From Streptomyces mobaraensis NBRC 13819 = DSM 40847 (GTDB lineage: Bacteria; Actinomycetota; Actinomycetes; Streptomycetales; Streptomycetaceae), in assembly GCF_017916255.1 (NCBI RefSeq), contig NZ_CP072827.1:4613501-4677500 (forward strand): a stretch of DNA of 64,000 bases, read 5' to 3'. Under the pieces are notes generated by a model. That model did not search any database, had not been told where the DNA came from, and worked only from the letters and a program-made list of their open reading frames with translations. The position numbers and the translations under genes were made by a program. Positions within the stretch are counted from its first letter, which is position 1; every line of letters begins with the position of its first letter. Shown here piece by piece: positions 25,363-33,651 of this stretch.

Positions 25363-26850
25363 ATGACCCTGCCCTTCGTCCCGGGCGCCGGCCGCGCGGG
25401 ATCCCCGCCGGGGCGGCGGCCGCTCCCGGACCGGCGGGCGGCCGGAGAACCCCGGTTGGTACCCGGCACCGAGCTCGTCGGCGAGTTCGAGGGGTCCGGC
25501 TACCGCGACCCGCCGCAGCTGGTCTGCCGCCCCGACGGGCAACTGGTGCGGCTGCCCGGGCTGTTGTACCAGGTCGTACGCGCCCTGGACGGCCGCGGCG
25601 ACGGTCGCCGTGATCAGCGTTCGTCGGAGCGGCCTCCGGACGAGGACGCTCCGAAGGGCGAGACGAAGGCTCCGGACGGCGACCCCGTCCTGGCGCGCGT
25701 GGCGGACGAGCTGAGCCGGGAGACCGGACGGCGGTTCACCGCCGAACACATCGCGTACCTCATCGACGAGAAGCTCGCCCCCCTCGCCGTCACCACCTAC
25801 AGCGACGGCTCCCCGCCCCCGCCGGCCCGCCGGAGCGACCCCTTTCTCGCCTTCCGGTTCCGGCTCGCGGTGCTGCCCGAGCGCGTCACCTGGTTCGTCT
25901 CCGGCCTCTTCGCCTGGCTCTTCCACCCCTTCCTGGTGTACCTCGCGGTCTGCGTCTTCGTGGTCGGTGAGACATGGGTGTGGATGTCCCCGGAGACCGT
26001 GACCGCCCTCCAGGCGGTGCTCACCGCCCCGGGCAGCGTCCTCCTCGTGGTGTTCCTGGCCATAGCCTCCTGCGTCTTCCACGAGTGGGGGCACGGCGCG
26101 GCGTGCCGGTACGGAGGGGTGCGGCCCGGCGCCATGGGCTGCGGCATCTACCTCGTCTGGCCCGCCTTCTACACCGACATCACCAACTCCTACCGCCTGG
26201 GGCGGGCCGGGCGGATCCGGGCCGACCTGGGCGGTGTCTACTTCAACGCGCTGTTCGTCCTCGGTCTGCTGGGCCTCTACGCGGCCACGGGATTCCAGCC
26301 GCTCCTGGTCGCGATCGTCGCCGTCAACCTGGAGATCGTCCAACAGCTGCTCCCCACGCTGCGGTTCGACGGCTACTACATCGTCGCCGACCTCGTCGGC
26401 ATCCCCGACCTCTTCTCCTACATCGGGCCCATCCTCAAGCGCGTGCTGCTCCGGCGCCCCGCGGACGAGCGGCTCCGCGCCCTCAAGCGATGGCCTCAGG
26501 CCGTGGTCGCGTGCTGGGTGCTGTGTCTGATCCCGGTGCTCGCGCTCCAGGTCGGCATCCTCCTGCTCAATCTGCCCCAACTCCTCGCCGCCGACTGGCA
26601 CAAGGCGCGGTGGCTGCTGGAGAACGCGGGCGCGTCCGGCCACCAGGTCCTCGGCATGGTCTCGGCCTGCCTGCAGATCGTGCTGCTCGCCCTGCCGATC
26701 GCCGGACTGCTGCTCGCCCTGGTGCGGCCGGCGCGCTCGCTCGTCCGGTTCCTCGGCCGCAAGGCGGGGCGGAGCGGCCGGAAGACGGGACGGCACGGGG
26801 GAGCGGCCACCCGGAAGGCGCGCCGGGCGGGCCGCCACGCCGCGAAGTGA
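25363..26850 (+). CDS. Membrane M50-type zinc metalloprotease with RRE/PqqD-like N-terminal domain
   Basis: A 495-residue integral membrane protein. Residues about 30-145 look like a winged-helix recognition element: PPQLVCRPDGQLVRLPGLLYQVVRALDG, a charged insert, then LARVADELSRETGRRFTAEHIAYLIDEKLAPL. Several helices follow. The zinc motif HEWGH is at 240-244, and a second motif, LRFDGYY (Asp336), is the expected third metal ligand. The C-terminal 40 residues are strongly basic. Such 'putative peptide zinc metalloproteases' (YydH-like, and the protease of daptide clusters) accompany small peptides. Here it most likely binds the leaders of the two upstream peptides and cuts them at the membrane. 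The ATG follows TTTCGGAGAG. Confidence 0.75.
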   Translation: MTLPFVPGAGRAGSPPGRRPLPDRRAAGEPRLVPGTELVGEFEGSGYRDPPQLVCRPDGQLVRLPGLLYQVVRALDGRGDGRRDQRSSERPPDEDAPKGETKAPDGDPVLARVADELSRETGRRFTAEHIAYLIDEKLAPLAVTTYSDGSPPPPARRSDPFLAFRFRLAVLPERVTWFVSGLFAWLFHPFLVYLAVCVFVVGETWVWMSPETVTALQAVLTAPGSVLLVVFLAIASCVFHEWGHGAACRYGGVRPGAMGCGIYLVWPAFYTDITNSYRLGRAGRIRADLGGVYFNALFVLGLLGLYAATGFQPLLVAIVAVNLEIVQQLLPTLRFDGYYIVADLVGIPDLFSYIGPILKRVLLRRPADERLRALKRWPQAVVACWVLCLIPVLALQVGILLLNLPQLLAADWHKARWLLENAGASGHQVLGMVSACLQIVLLALPIAGLLLALVRPARSLVRFLGRKAGRSGRKTGRHGGAATRKARRAGRHAAK

Positions 26851-26876
26851 CGCCGGGCGGCCCGCCGCGCGGGGGG

Positions 26877-27578
26877 CTACGGCGCCAGGATGTCCAGCTC
26901 GGCCATCGCGCCCGTCGCGATCTCCCGGGTGAGCGCCTCCGCGCGCTCGGCGTCGTGCAGCCGGACCGCCTCGGCCACCTGTACGTGGAGGGTGACCGCG
27001 GCCGGATCCGGGTCGGTGAACATCACCTGATGCCGGGTCCGGCCGGTGAGCACCTCGGCGACGACATCGCCGAGGCGGGCGAACATCTCATTGCCCGAGG
27101 CGCGCAGCACGACCCGGTGGAACGCGATGTCGTGCAGCAGATAGGCGTCCAGTTGCTGGCCTCGTGAGGTGGCGACCATCCCGAGCGCGTGCTCGGTGAG
27201 TTCGGCGCACTGCTCCGGGGTGGCCAGGCGGGCGGCGAGGCCCGCCGCGACGGGTTCCACGGCCGAGCGGAGCACGGTCAGCGACCGCAGCTGCCGGGGC
27301 CGGTCCGGGCCGGCCAGCCGCCAGCGGATGACCTGCGGGTCGTAGACGTTCCACTCCTCGGGCGGCAGCACCGTCACGCCGACCCGCCGCCGCGAGCTGA
27401 CCAGGTGCATGGACTCCAGGACGCGTATCACCTCGCGGACGACCGTGCGCGAGACCCGGAAGCGCTCCTCCAGCTCGTCCGTGCGCAGCACGCTCCCCGA
27501 CGGGTATGCGCCCGCCGTGATCGCGGGTCCCAGGGACTCCAGCACCCGTGCGTGCGGTCCCTGCCCATGGTTGGCCAT
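26877..27578 (-). CDS. FadR-type GntR family regulator of the gluconate genes
   Basis: A 233-residue regulator. The GntR winged helix occupies residues 8-75 (SGSVLRTDELEERFRVSRTVVREVIRVLESMHLV) and the FCD ligand-binding domain the rest. The FCD metal/ligand His and Asp residues appear in AYLLHDIAFHRVVLRASGNEMF and ATLHVQVAEAVRLHDAE-like positions. It is divergent from gluconokinase, with an inverted repeat in between. FadR-type regulators of this position (GntR, GluR) release DNA on binding gluconate or 6-phosphogluconate. Confidence 0.88.
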   Translation of the reverse strand: MANHGQGPHARVLESLGPAITAGAYPSGSVLRTDELEERFRVSRTVVREVIRVLESMHLVSSRRRVGVTVLPPEEWNVYDPQVIRWRLAGPDRPRQLRSLTVLRSAVEPVAAGLAARLATPEQCAELTEHALGMVATSRGQQLDAYLLHDIAFHRVVLRASGNEMFARLGDVVAEVLTGRTRHQVMFTDPDPAAVTLHVQVAEAVRLHDAERAEALTREIATGAMAELDILAP

Positions 27579-27612
27579 GGGACCAGCCTACGTGTCCATG
27601 GCGACCCCGATT

Positions 27613-27654
27613 AAGTATGACGTTTGGGTCACAGAGGCTTGATACGTCGTACTT
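27613..27654. promoter_or_regulatory. Probable GntR operator between the regulator and gntK
   Basis: Arms AAGTATGACGT (27613-27623) and ACGTCGTACTT (27644-27654) are inverted copies with one mismatch and a 20-bp spacer. The right arm contains the 9-bp odd palindrome TACGTCGTA. The site lies between the divergent regulator and kinase starts. Assignment to the adjacent regulator is by position. Confidence 0.55.
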
Positions 27655-27715
27655 CATCAGGTTCAGTGGAGCGGCAGCCGGCGCCGAGGAAGACGCCGGA
27701 GACAGTGAGGTGCAC

Positions 27716-28279
27716 ATGACCACCGCCGACAGCGGAGCCGCCCCCGGCGACGGGGCGTCCGGCGCCCGCACACCTCCGGCGGCCTCTCGGGTCGTCGTCG
27801 TGATGGGCGTCGCCGGTACCGGCAAGACCACCGTCGGCCCCCTCGTGGCGGACGCCCTGGGCGTTCCCTACGCCGAGGGCGACGACTTCCACCCGCCCGC
27901 GAACATCGCCAAGATGTCGTCCGGCGTCCCCTTGGACGACGCCGACCGGGCCCCCTGGCTCGACGCCATCGGCGCCTGGGCGCGCGACCGGACGGACCGG
28001 GGCGGAGTGGTCAGCTGCTCCGCGCTCAAGCGCGCGTACCGCGACCGGCTCCGGGCCGCCGCGCCGGGCGTCGTGTTCCTGCACCTCACCGGCGGCCGGG
28101 AGCTGATCGCCGGCCGGATGGCCGCCCGCAAGGGGCACTTCATGACCACCCGGCTGCTGGACTCGCAGTTCGCGACGCTGGAACCGTTGGGCGCGGACGA
28201 GGCGGGTGTCGCCGTGGATGTCGCCCCGGAGGCGGCCGTCATCGCCGAGCGCGCGGTCGCCGCCTTGCGGCACGTGTGA
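27716..28279 (+). CDS. gntK: Gluconokinase
   Basis: A 187-residue GntK-type kinase that phosphorylates D-gluconate to 6-phosphogluconate, feeding the pentose phosphate route. The P-loop is VVVVMGVAGTGKTT. The gluconate-binding GDDFHPPANIAKMSSGVPLDDADRAPWL block is characteristic, and CSALKRAYRDRLR and HFMTTRLLDSQFATLE follow. The ATG at 27716 has GAGG 6-9 nt before it (a GTG two codons upstream is possible). The first 24 residues are a non-conserved Ala/Gly/Pro tail. It is co-directional with gntP after a 482-bp gap. Confidence 0.93.
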   Translation: MTTADSGAAPGDGASGARTPPAASRVVVVMGVAGTGKTTVGPLVADALGVPYAEGDDFHPPANIAKMSSGVPLDDADRAPWLDAIGAWARDRTDRGGVVSCSALKRAYRDRLRAAAPGVVFLHLTGGRELIAGRMAARKGHFMTTRLLDSQFATLEPLGADEAGVAVDVAPEAAVIAERAVAALRHV

Positions 28280-28761
28280 CGCGGGTACGGCGGTACGCCG
28301 GAACGGCGGGCCGGCCGCGCCGGTAGGCACCGGAGGGCGGACACCCCGGGCCGCCGCGGCCGGACGGGAACGGGCCGATCCTGAACGGACCGTGACGGTA
28401 CGACGGGCGGGGCGCCCCCGGCGTCGTACACCCGCGCGACTGCCGCCGCACCCGCGCGACCGCGTCGTACCCGCGCGACCGCACCGCCCGCGGCGACCGC
28501 ACCACCCGCACCGTTCGCGGCGACCGCACCACCGCCACCCCGCGCCGCCCCCACCGCTACCCAACGTCCCACCCGGCACCCGAGCCCCAAGCGCCACCGC
28601 GCCCCGCCGCGGGCCCTGGCCCCCGGGCCCTGGCCCCCGCCCCCAGACCCGGACCCGGAACCCGGACCCGGAACCCGGACCCGGAGCCCGGCCACCCCGC
28701 CCCGGCGGGGCCCGCACCCCCGCGGCCCCCGCCGTGCCCCCAACACACCCAAGGAAGCCCC
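28280..28761. repeat. Low-complexity C-rich spacer between gntK and gntP
   Basis: 482 bp with no gene. It has several short imperfect repeats: CCCGCGCGAC units around 28430-28480, CGACCGCACC units around 28480-28530, and a 12-bp period array of GGACCCGGAACC type at about 28646-28691. The last 15 bp carry the AAGGAAG ribosome-binding site of gntP. An independent promoter for gntP could be hidden here, but I cannot identify one. Confidence 0.55.
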
Positions 28762-30159
28762 GTGAGCACTCTCAGCGTCGAGATGCTGGCCGCGGCCCCC
28801 GCCGAACCGATCACCTCGGCGGGCCACGCACAGCTGGGCATCGCCGTCCTCGCCGGCATCGCCGTCATCGTCCTTCTCATCACCCGCCTCAGGCTCCACG
28901 CCTTCCTGGCGCTGACCATCGGTTCGCTGGTGCTCGGCGCCGCCGCCGGGGCACCGCTGGACAAGGCCATCGCCAGCTTCAGCGCCGGTCTGGGCTCCAC
29001 GGTCGCCGGGGTCGGCGTCCTCATCGCCCTCGGCGCGATACTCGGCAAGCTGCTGGCCGACTCCGGCGGCGCCGACCAGATCGTGGACACGATCCTGGCC
29101 AGGGCGAGTGCCCGGTCGATGCCCTGGGCCGTGGTCCTCATCGCCGGGGTCATCGGACTGCCGCTGTTCTTCGAGGTGGGGATCGTGCTGCTGATCCCCG
29201 TGGTGCTGCTGGTGGCCAAGCGCGGTGGGTTCTCCCTGATGCGCATCGGCATCCCGGCCCTGGCCGGTCTGTCCGTGATGCACGGCATGGTCCCGCCGCA
29301 CCCGGGGCCGCTGGCCGCGATCGACGCGATCGGGGCCGACCTCGGGGTGACCCTCGCGCTCGGCGCGCTGATCGCCGTGCCGACCGCGGTGATCGCCGGG
29401 CCGCTGTTCTCCCGCTTCGCCGCCCGCTGGGTGGACGTGCCGCCGCCCGAGAAGCTGATGCCCCAGCGCCCGTCCGAGGACCTGGAGCGCCGCCCGGGCT
29501 TCGGCGTCACCGTGGCCACCGTCCTGCTGCCGGTGGTGCTGATGCTGGTCAAGGCGCTCGTGGACGTCGTCGTGGACGATCCGAAGGACCACGTCCAGCG
29601 GGTCGCGGACGTCGTCGGCTCCCCGCTGATCGCGCTGCTCGCGGCCGTTCTCGTCGGCATGGTGACCCTCGGCCGGGCCGCCGGCTTCGGCCGCGACCGG
29701 CTGGCCTCGACCGTCGAGAAGTCCCTGGCCCCGATCGCCGGCATCCTGCTGATCGTCGGCGCGGGCGGCGGTTTCAAGCAGACGCTGATCGACGTCGGCG
29801 TCGGCCGGATGATCCTCGACTTCTCCAAGGACTGGTCCGTCTCGGCCCTGCTCCTGGCCTGGCTGATCGCGGTCGGCATCCGGCTCGCGACCGGCTCCGC
29901 CACCGTGGCCACCATCTCGGCCGCGGGGCTGGTGGCGCCGCTCGCGGCCGACATGAGCACCACCCACACCGCCCTCCTCGTCCTGTCCGTCGGTGCCGGC
30001 TCGGTCTTCTTCAGCCATGTGAACGACGCGGGCTTCTGGATGGTGAAGGAGTACTTCGGCCTGGAGGTCGGGCAGACGCTCAAGACCTGGTCGGTGATGG
30101 AGACGATCATCTCCGTGGTGGGGCTGGGGTTCGTGATGTTGCTGTCGCTGGTGATCTAA
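28762..30159 (+). CDS. gntP: Gluconate permease of the GntP family
   Basis: A 465-residue H+-coupled gluconate importer with about 12-14 hydrophobic segments. Family landmarks are AILGKLLADSGGADQIVDTI near helix 3, GLPLFFEVGIVLLIP, the HGMVPPHPGPLAAIDAIGADLG loop, GAGGGFKQTLID, and GSATVATISAAGLVAPL late in the protein. The GTG at 28762 follows AAGGAAG by 7 nt. It completes a regulator-kinase-permease set. Its last codons and stop lie in a tandem 20-bp duplication. Confidence 0.93.
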   Translation: MSTLSVEMLAAAPAEPITSAGHAQLGIAVLAGIAVIVLLITRLRLHAFLALTIGSLVLGAAAGAPLDKAIASFSAGLGSTVAGVGVLIALGAILGKLLADSGGADQIVDTILARASARSMPWAVVLIAGVIGLPLFFEVGIVLLIPVVLLVAKRGGFSLMRIGIPALAGLSVMHGMVPPHPGPLAAIDAIGADLGVTLALGALIAVPTAVIAGPLFSRFAARWVDVPPPEKLMPQRPSEDLERRPGFGVTVATVLLPVVLMLVKALVDVVVDDPKDHVQRVADVVGSPLIALLAAVLVGMVTLGRAAGFGRDRLASTVEKSLAPIAGILLIVGAGGGFKQTLIDVGVGRMILDFSKDWSVSALLLAWLIAVGIRLATGSATVATISAAGLVAPLAADMSTTHTALLVLSVGAGSVFFSHVNDAGFWMVKEYFGLEVGQTLKTWSVMETIISVVGLGFVMLLSLVI

Positions 30160-30180
30160 GGCTGTCGCTGGTGATCTAAG
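30141..30180 (+). repeat. Perfect 20-bp tandem duplication spanning the gntP stop
   Basis: GCTGTCGCTGGTGATCTAAG at 30141-30160 is repeated exactly at 30161-30180. The first copy encodes the last residues and TAA stop of gntP. The second is untranslated. It looks like a recent slippage duplication. Confidence 0.9.
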
Positions 30181-30186
30181 AGCGGC

Positions 30187-30225
30187 GGGCGAGGGGTGGG
30201 GGCGGCGGGCCCCCACCCCTCGCCC
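30187..30225. terminator. Bidirectional terminator between gntP and the monooxygenase gene
   Basis: A perfect 17-bp stem (30187-30203 with 30209-30225) has a 5-nt loop, arm GGGCGAGGGGTGGGGGC. It lies between convergent genes. Confidence 0.8.
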
Positions 30226-30236
30226 GTCTCCGAGGA

Positions 30237-31745
30237 CTACGCCCCGGCCACCTCGGCCAGGTACTTCCGCACCTCCGCCGCGTCCTCCGCGGCCAGCCCG
30301 ATGTAGCCGTCCGGCCGGATCAGGAACAGCCCCGGCCCGTAGGCCCGCGCCAGGTGCCCGTCCACGTCCGTCAGACGCGCGATCCGCACCAGCGGCCCGG
30401 CGACGTCCGCCGGAACCTCGTCCTCCGCCGCGCGGCCGACCGCGAGCAGGGTGTAGTGCCCGCTCCCGAACAGGTCGAAGAGGCGCACCGGTTCGCCGGG
30501 CTCCGTCGCGCACGGCGCGTCCGGCGCCCGGTCGCCCGCGCGCGGCGCGTCGTCGGCGAGGCCGGTGCGTGTCTCGCGGCTGAGCGGGCTCTCGCGGTAG
30601 TGCAGGTCGAGCTGGTGCGCGTCGCGGCCGCGGCGCGTGGTCAGCTTCAGCCCTTCCTTCCCGGGGCCCCGGTGGATGCGGGTGCTCAGGCCGAGCACGC
30701 CCGCCGCGACGGGCAGCCGCTCCGCCTCGTACGAGTCGAGCAGCGCGTCCGGCGCGCCGTGCCGCACCACGTGTCCCAGCTTCCAGCCCAGGTTGAACGC
30801 GTCCTGGACGCTGGTGTTGAGCCCCTGGGCCCCGGCGGGGGAGTGCACGTGGGCGGCGTCCCCGGCGAGGAACACCCGGCCGTCGTGGAACCGTTCCGCC
30901 ATGGCCGCCCGGGCGCGGAAGACCGAGGCCCAGTCCACCGCCCCGGCCGTCAGCCCGGTCCGTTCCGCGATCAGCGCCCGGACGCCGTCCGGCGACGGGT
31001 CCGGCTCGCCGTCCCGGAAGGCGGCGATCAGCTGGAAGGCGTCCGTCGCGTGCAGCGGGCAGATGCCCACCATGCCGGCGGGGTGGTCCGGCCAGGTGTG
31101 CCAGTGCGTCCGCGGCAGCCCCTCCAGGTGGACGTCGGCCACCAGCATCGGCGTGGGGTCGACCGTCTCGCCGGTGAACGGGGTGCCCAGCAGGGTCCGC
31201 ACGGTGCTGCGCCCGCCGTCCGTGCCGACGAGCCAGGAGGCGCGGACGGTGGACGACGCGCCGTCCGCGGTCTCCAGGTGCGCGGTGACGCCGTCCCCGT
31301 CCTGCGCCAGCCCGATGAGCCGGGTGCCGAACTCGACCCTGCCGCCGAGTTCGCCGAGTCGTTCCCGCAGGAGCTCCTGGGTGCGCCACTGCGGCAGCAG
31401 CAATGGTTGGCCGTAGGGCGCGTCGGGCGTCGGCTCGACCCGGGTGAACATGTCCCACTCGGCGACCATCTCCCCGTCCCGCCAGCTGCTCATCATCGGC
31501 GCGGGGCCGCCGTCCGCGAGGAAGCGGTCGACGACGCCGAGCGTCCCGAGGAGCTCCAGCGTCCGCGGCTGGATGCCCTTGCCGCGCGATCCGACGAACC
31601 CCTGCTCGCCCGCGTCGACCAGGCGGAACGGGACGCCCTGCTCGGCGAGGACGCAGGCCAGGACCAGGCCGGACGGCCCGGCGCCGACGATCAGCACCTC
31701 CGGGGCCTCGGCAGGCGTGACGGGCGTAACAGATGTAACGGACAT
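30237..31745 (-). CDS. FAD-dependent aromatic monooxygenase
   Basis: A 502-residue class A flavoprotein hydroxylase (PheA/TfdB, rifampicin monooxygenase-like group). The FAD-binding Rossmann motif is VLIVGAGPSGLVLACVLAEQG. The second FAD motif is VFLAGDAAHVHSPAGAQGLNTSVQDAFNLGWKL. A C-terminal thioredoxin-like domain is present (about 400-502). It uses NAD(P)H and O2 to hydroxylate an aromatic or polyketide substrate. It is divergent from a TetR gene with operator copies in between, an arrangement typical for inducible drug or aromatic-compound inactivation. Substrate unknown. Confidence 0.9.
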   Translation of the reverse strand: MSVTSVTPVTPAEAPEVLIVGAGPSGLVLACVLAEQGVPFRLVDAGEQGFVGSRGKGIQPRTLELLGTLGVVDRFLADGGPAPMMSSWRDGEMVAEWDMFTRVEPTPDAPYGQPLLLPQWRTQELLRERLGELGGRVEFGTRLIGLAQDGDGVTAHLETADGASSTVRASWLVGTDGGRSTVRTLLGTPFTGETVDPTPMLVADVHLEGLPRTHWHTWPDHPAGMVGICPLHATDAFQLIAAFRDGEPDPSPDGVRALIAERTGLTAGAVDWASVFRARAAMAERFHDGRVFLAGDAAHVHSPAGAQGLNTSVQDAFNLGWKLGHVVRHGAPDALLDSYEAERLPVAAGVLGLSTRIHRGPGKEGLKLTTRRGRDAHQLDLHYRESPLSRETRTGLADDAPRAGDRAPDAPCATEPGEPVRLFDLFGSGHYTLLAVGRAAEDEVPADVAGPLVRIARLTDVDGHLARAYGPGLFLIRPDGYIGLAAEDAAEVRKYLAEVAGA

Positions 31746-31757
31746 GGTGGAGCCCCC

Positions 31758-31806
31758 TTAACGGCGTTCAATTTAACGTTGTTAAGCATCGACTGAACGG
31801 CGTTAA
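31758..31806. promoter_or_regulatory. Three TetR-type palindromes between the monooxygenase and tetR genes
   Basis: TTAACGGCGTTCA (31758-31770), TTAACGTTGTTAA (31773-31785) and TGAACGGCGTTAA (31794-31806) each fit a TTAACGnCGTTAA-like palindrome. They fill the 70-bp gap, overlapping both expected promoters. AT-rich content here contrasts with the surroundings. Confidence 0.65.
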
Positions 31807-31815
31807 GCTGTCAAG

Positions 31816-32466
31816 GTGGCAAATCGACTGGACCGCGACCAAGTGGTGAGCACCGCACTGGAGCTGCTGAACGACGTGGGTCTGGAAGGGCTGACCCTGC
31901 GCCGCATCGGCAAGGAGCTCGACGTCCAGGCGCCCGCGCTCTACTGGCACTTCAAGAACAAGCAGGACCTGCTGGACGCCATGGCCACGGAGATGCTGCG
32001 CCGGATGACCGCCCTCCAGGAGGTGGAGGGCGGATTCGCACCCGCGACGTGGCAGGAGATGCTGGCCGGCAGCCACCGGGCGCTGCGGCGGGTGCTGCTC
32101 ACCTACCGCGACGGCGCGAAGGTCTACAGCGGCACCCGCTTCACCGACACGTCGTACGCCGTTCCGATGGAGCGGTACCTCGCGTCGCTGGTCGGCGCCG
32201 GCTTCACGCCGGGAGAGGCCGCGCGCGCGTACTACACCGTGTACTGCTTCACGATCGGGTATGTCATCGAGGAGCAGTCGGCGGCGGACGATCCGGAGCG
32301 GGGCGTCAAGGGCATCGATGTGACCGAACGCGCCGAACGGCTGGCGGAGTTCCCGCTCGCCGCCGCGGCGGGACCGGAACTCTTCGGGGACGCGGACGCC
32401 GGGTTCGAGGCGGGGCTGGCCGCGATCGTCGCGGGGATCGCGGCGACGCGGGGGCGGGCGGGCTGA
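31816..32466 (+). CDS. TetR family regulator (TetR class with TetR_C domain)
   Basis: A 216-residue repressor. The N-terminal helix-turn-helix is DQVVSTALELLNDVGLEGLTLRRIGKELDVQAPALYWHFKNKQDLL, with the Ala-Leu-Tyr-Trp-His-Phe signature of tetracycline-repressor-like proteins. The C-terminal all-helical ligand domain fits TetR_C_1. The start is a GTG at 31816, 9 bp beyond the last palindrome, so the message has almost no leader. It very likely represses itself and the divergent monooxygenase until the monooxygenase substrate binds. Confidence 0.9.
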   Translation: MANRLDRDQVVSTALELLNDVGLEGLTLRRIGKELDVQAPALYWHFKNKQDLLDAMATEMLRRMTALQEVEGGFAPATWQEMLAGSHRALRRVLLTYRDGAKVYSGTRFTDTSYAVPMERYLASLVGAGFTPGEAARAYYTVYCFTIGYVIEEQSAADDPERGVKGIDVTERAERLAEFPLAAAAGPELFGDADAGFEAGLAAIVAGIAATRGRAG

Positions 32467-32478
32467 CGGGGGCGGGCG

Positions 32479-33585
32479 TCAGCGGCTGTCCGTCGCCTGA
32501 GGTGTCGCTTCCAGTCCGCGCCGCAACAGGGGTGTCAGGCGCCGCTCCACTCCCACGTGCAGCACCCAGGCCAGGGCCAGCATCAGCCCCACGGTCAGCA
32601 CCAGCACCCCGTACGACGGGATCCCCAGCCTCCGGTGCAGCACCTGCACCACGAGCCACCCCAGGTGCTCGTGGACCAGGTAGAAGGGGTACGTCAGCGC
32701 CCCCGCGACCGTCAGCCACCGCCAGGACGGCCACCGGGCGCCCCGCACCGCCACGGCCGCGACCGCCGCGTACCCCAGGGCGAGCACCGCGATGATCACG
32801 ACGGGGGAGCGGTACGAGAAGTGGTGCGGGCCCGGCGGGTGCCACAGGCCCGCCACCGCGTAGTGCTGGCCGACCAGGAAGCTCACCGCGACGATGCCCC
32901 AGGCCGTCAGCGAGTGGCCGTACCGGTGGACGAGGTAGAGGCCGATGCCGCCGATGAAGAACGACGACTCCTCCGGCATCACCACCACCTTGAGCGCCTC
33001 GGCGTGCGCGGCCGTGGTGAGCGCCGACGCGAGCGTCCACACCGCGCAGAAGAGGACGACGCGGTGCCGGGTCGCGCCCGGCAGGACGACGAAGAGCGCG
33101 AACAGCGCGTAGAAGCGGACCTCCACCCAGAGCGTCCAGCACACGCCGAGGACCCGCTCCGCGCCGACGGGCTGTTGCAGCATCGTCAGGTTGACGAGGA
33201 TGTCGCTGGTGGACACCGAGCCGCCGTAATGCCGGGCGAGCGGGAGCGCGAAGGCGGCGGTGACCAGCAGGATCGCCGCCCAGTAGGCGGGGTAGAGGCG
33301 GGCGGCGCGGGAGGCGGTGAAGGAGCGGAGGGAGCGGCCCCAGCCGCTCATGCAGATGACGAAGCCGCTGATGACGAAGAAGAGTTGGACGCCTAGGCAG
33401 CCGTAGGCGAACGCTTGTGACAGGTGGGGGAATTGGTGGCGTGGGGAGCTTCCCCACGCTGTGGTGATCTGGCCGCCTCGGCCGCCGTAGTGGTAGAGGG
33501 CGACCATGAGGGCGGCGATGAGGCGGAGGGCGTCGAGGGCGGTGAGGCGGGGGTGGTGGCGGGGGGTGGAGTGCCCCGGCCCCAC
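32479..33585 (-). CDS. Acyltransferase 3 family membrane protein
   Basis: A 368-residue integral membrane acyltransferase with about ten helices. The family R-X10-H motif is intact in RLIAALMVALYHY near the N-terminus. Further landmarks are LGVQLFFVISGFVI, TASRAARLYPAYW, and VCWTLWVEVRFYALF with the conserved Trp-x-Glu-Arg/Val-x-Phe-Tyr type segment. Such enzymes O-acetylate cell-surface sugars or peptidoglycan. It lies beside the glycopolymer genes, so it may decorate that polymer, but a palindromic repeat separates them. The start at the GTG at 33585 is an estimate. No convincing ribosome-binding site exists further upstream. Confidence 0.85.
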   Translation of the reverse strand: MGPGHSTPRHHPRLTALDALRLIAALMVALYHYGGRGGQITTAWGSSPRHQFPHLSQAFAYGCLGVQLFFVISGFVICMSGWGRSLRSFTASRAARLYPAYWAAILLVTAAFALPLARHYGGSVSTSDILVNLTMLQQPVGAERVLGVCWTLWVEVRFYALFALFVVLPGATRHRVVLFCAVWTLASALTTAAHAEALKVVVMPEESSFFIGGIGLYLVHRYGHSLTAWGIVAVSFLVGQHYAVAGLWHPPGPHHFSYRSPVVIIAVLALGYAAVAAVAVRGARWPSWRWLTVAGALTYPFYLVHEHLGWLVVQVLHRRLGIPSYGVLVLTVGLMLALAWVLHVGVERRLTPLLRRGLEATPQATDSR

Positions 33586-33651
33586 CCCTTCGCCGCTTCC
33601 TGGGGCTGCGCCCCAGACCCCCTTGTCGCGGCTCCGCCGCTCGTCCTCGAA

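Noticed and set aside
24139..26838. A long minus-strand frame opposite the peptide locus
   Set aside because: It has a repetitive Gly/Glu/Arg composition typical of antisense frames, and the plus-strand M50 protease has clear catalytic motifs.
27868..31458. A 1196-codon minus-strand frame across gntK, gntP and the monooxygenase
   Set aside because: It is a composition-driven shadow. The sense genes have full motif sets and ribosome-binding sites, while this frame has none.
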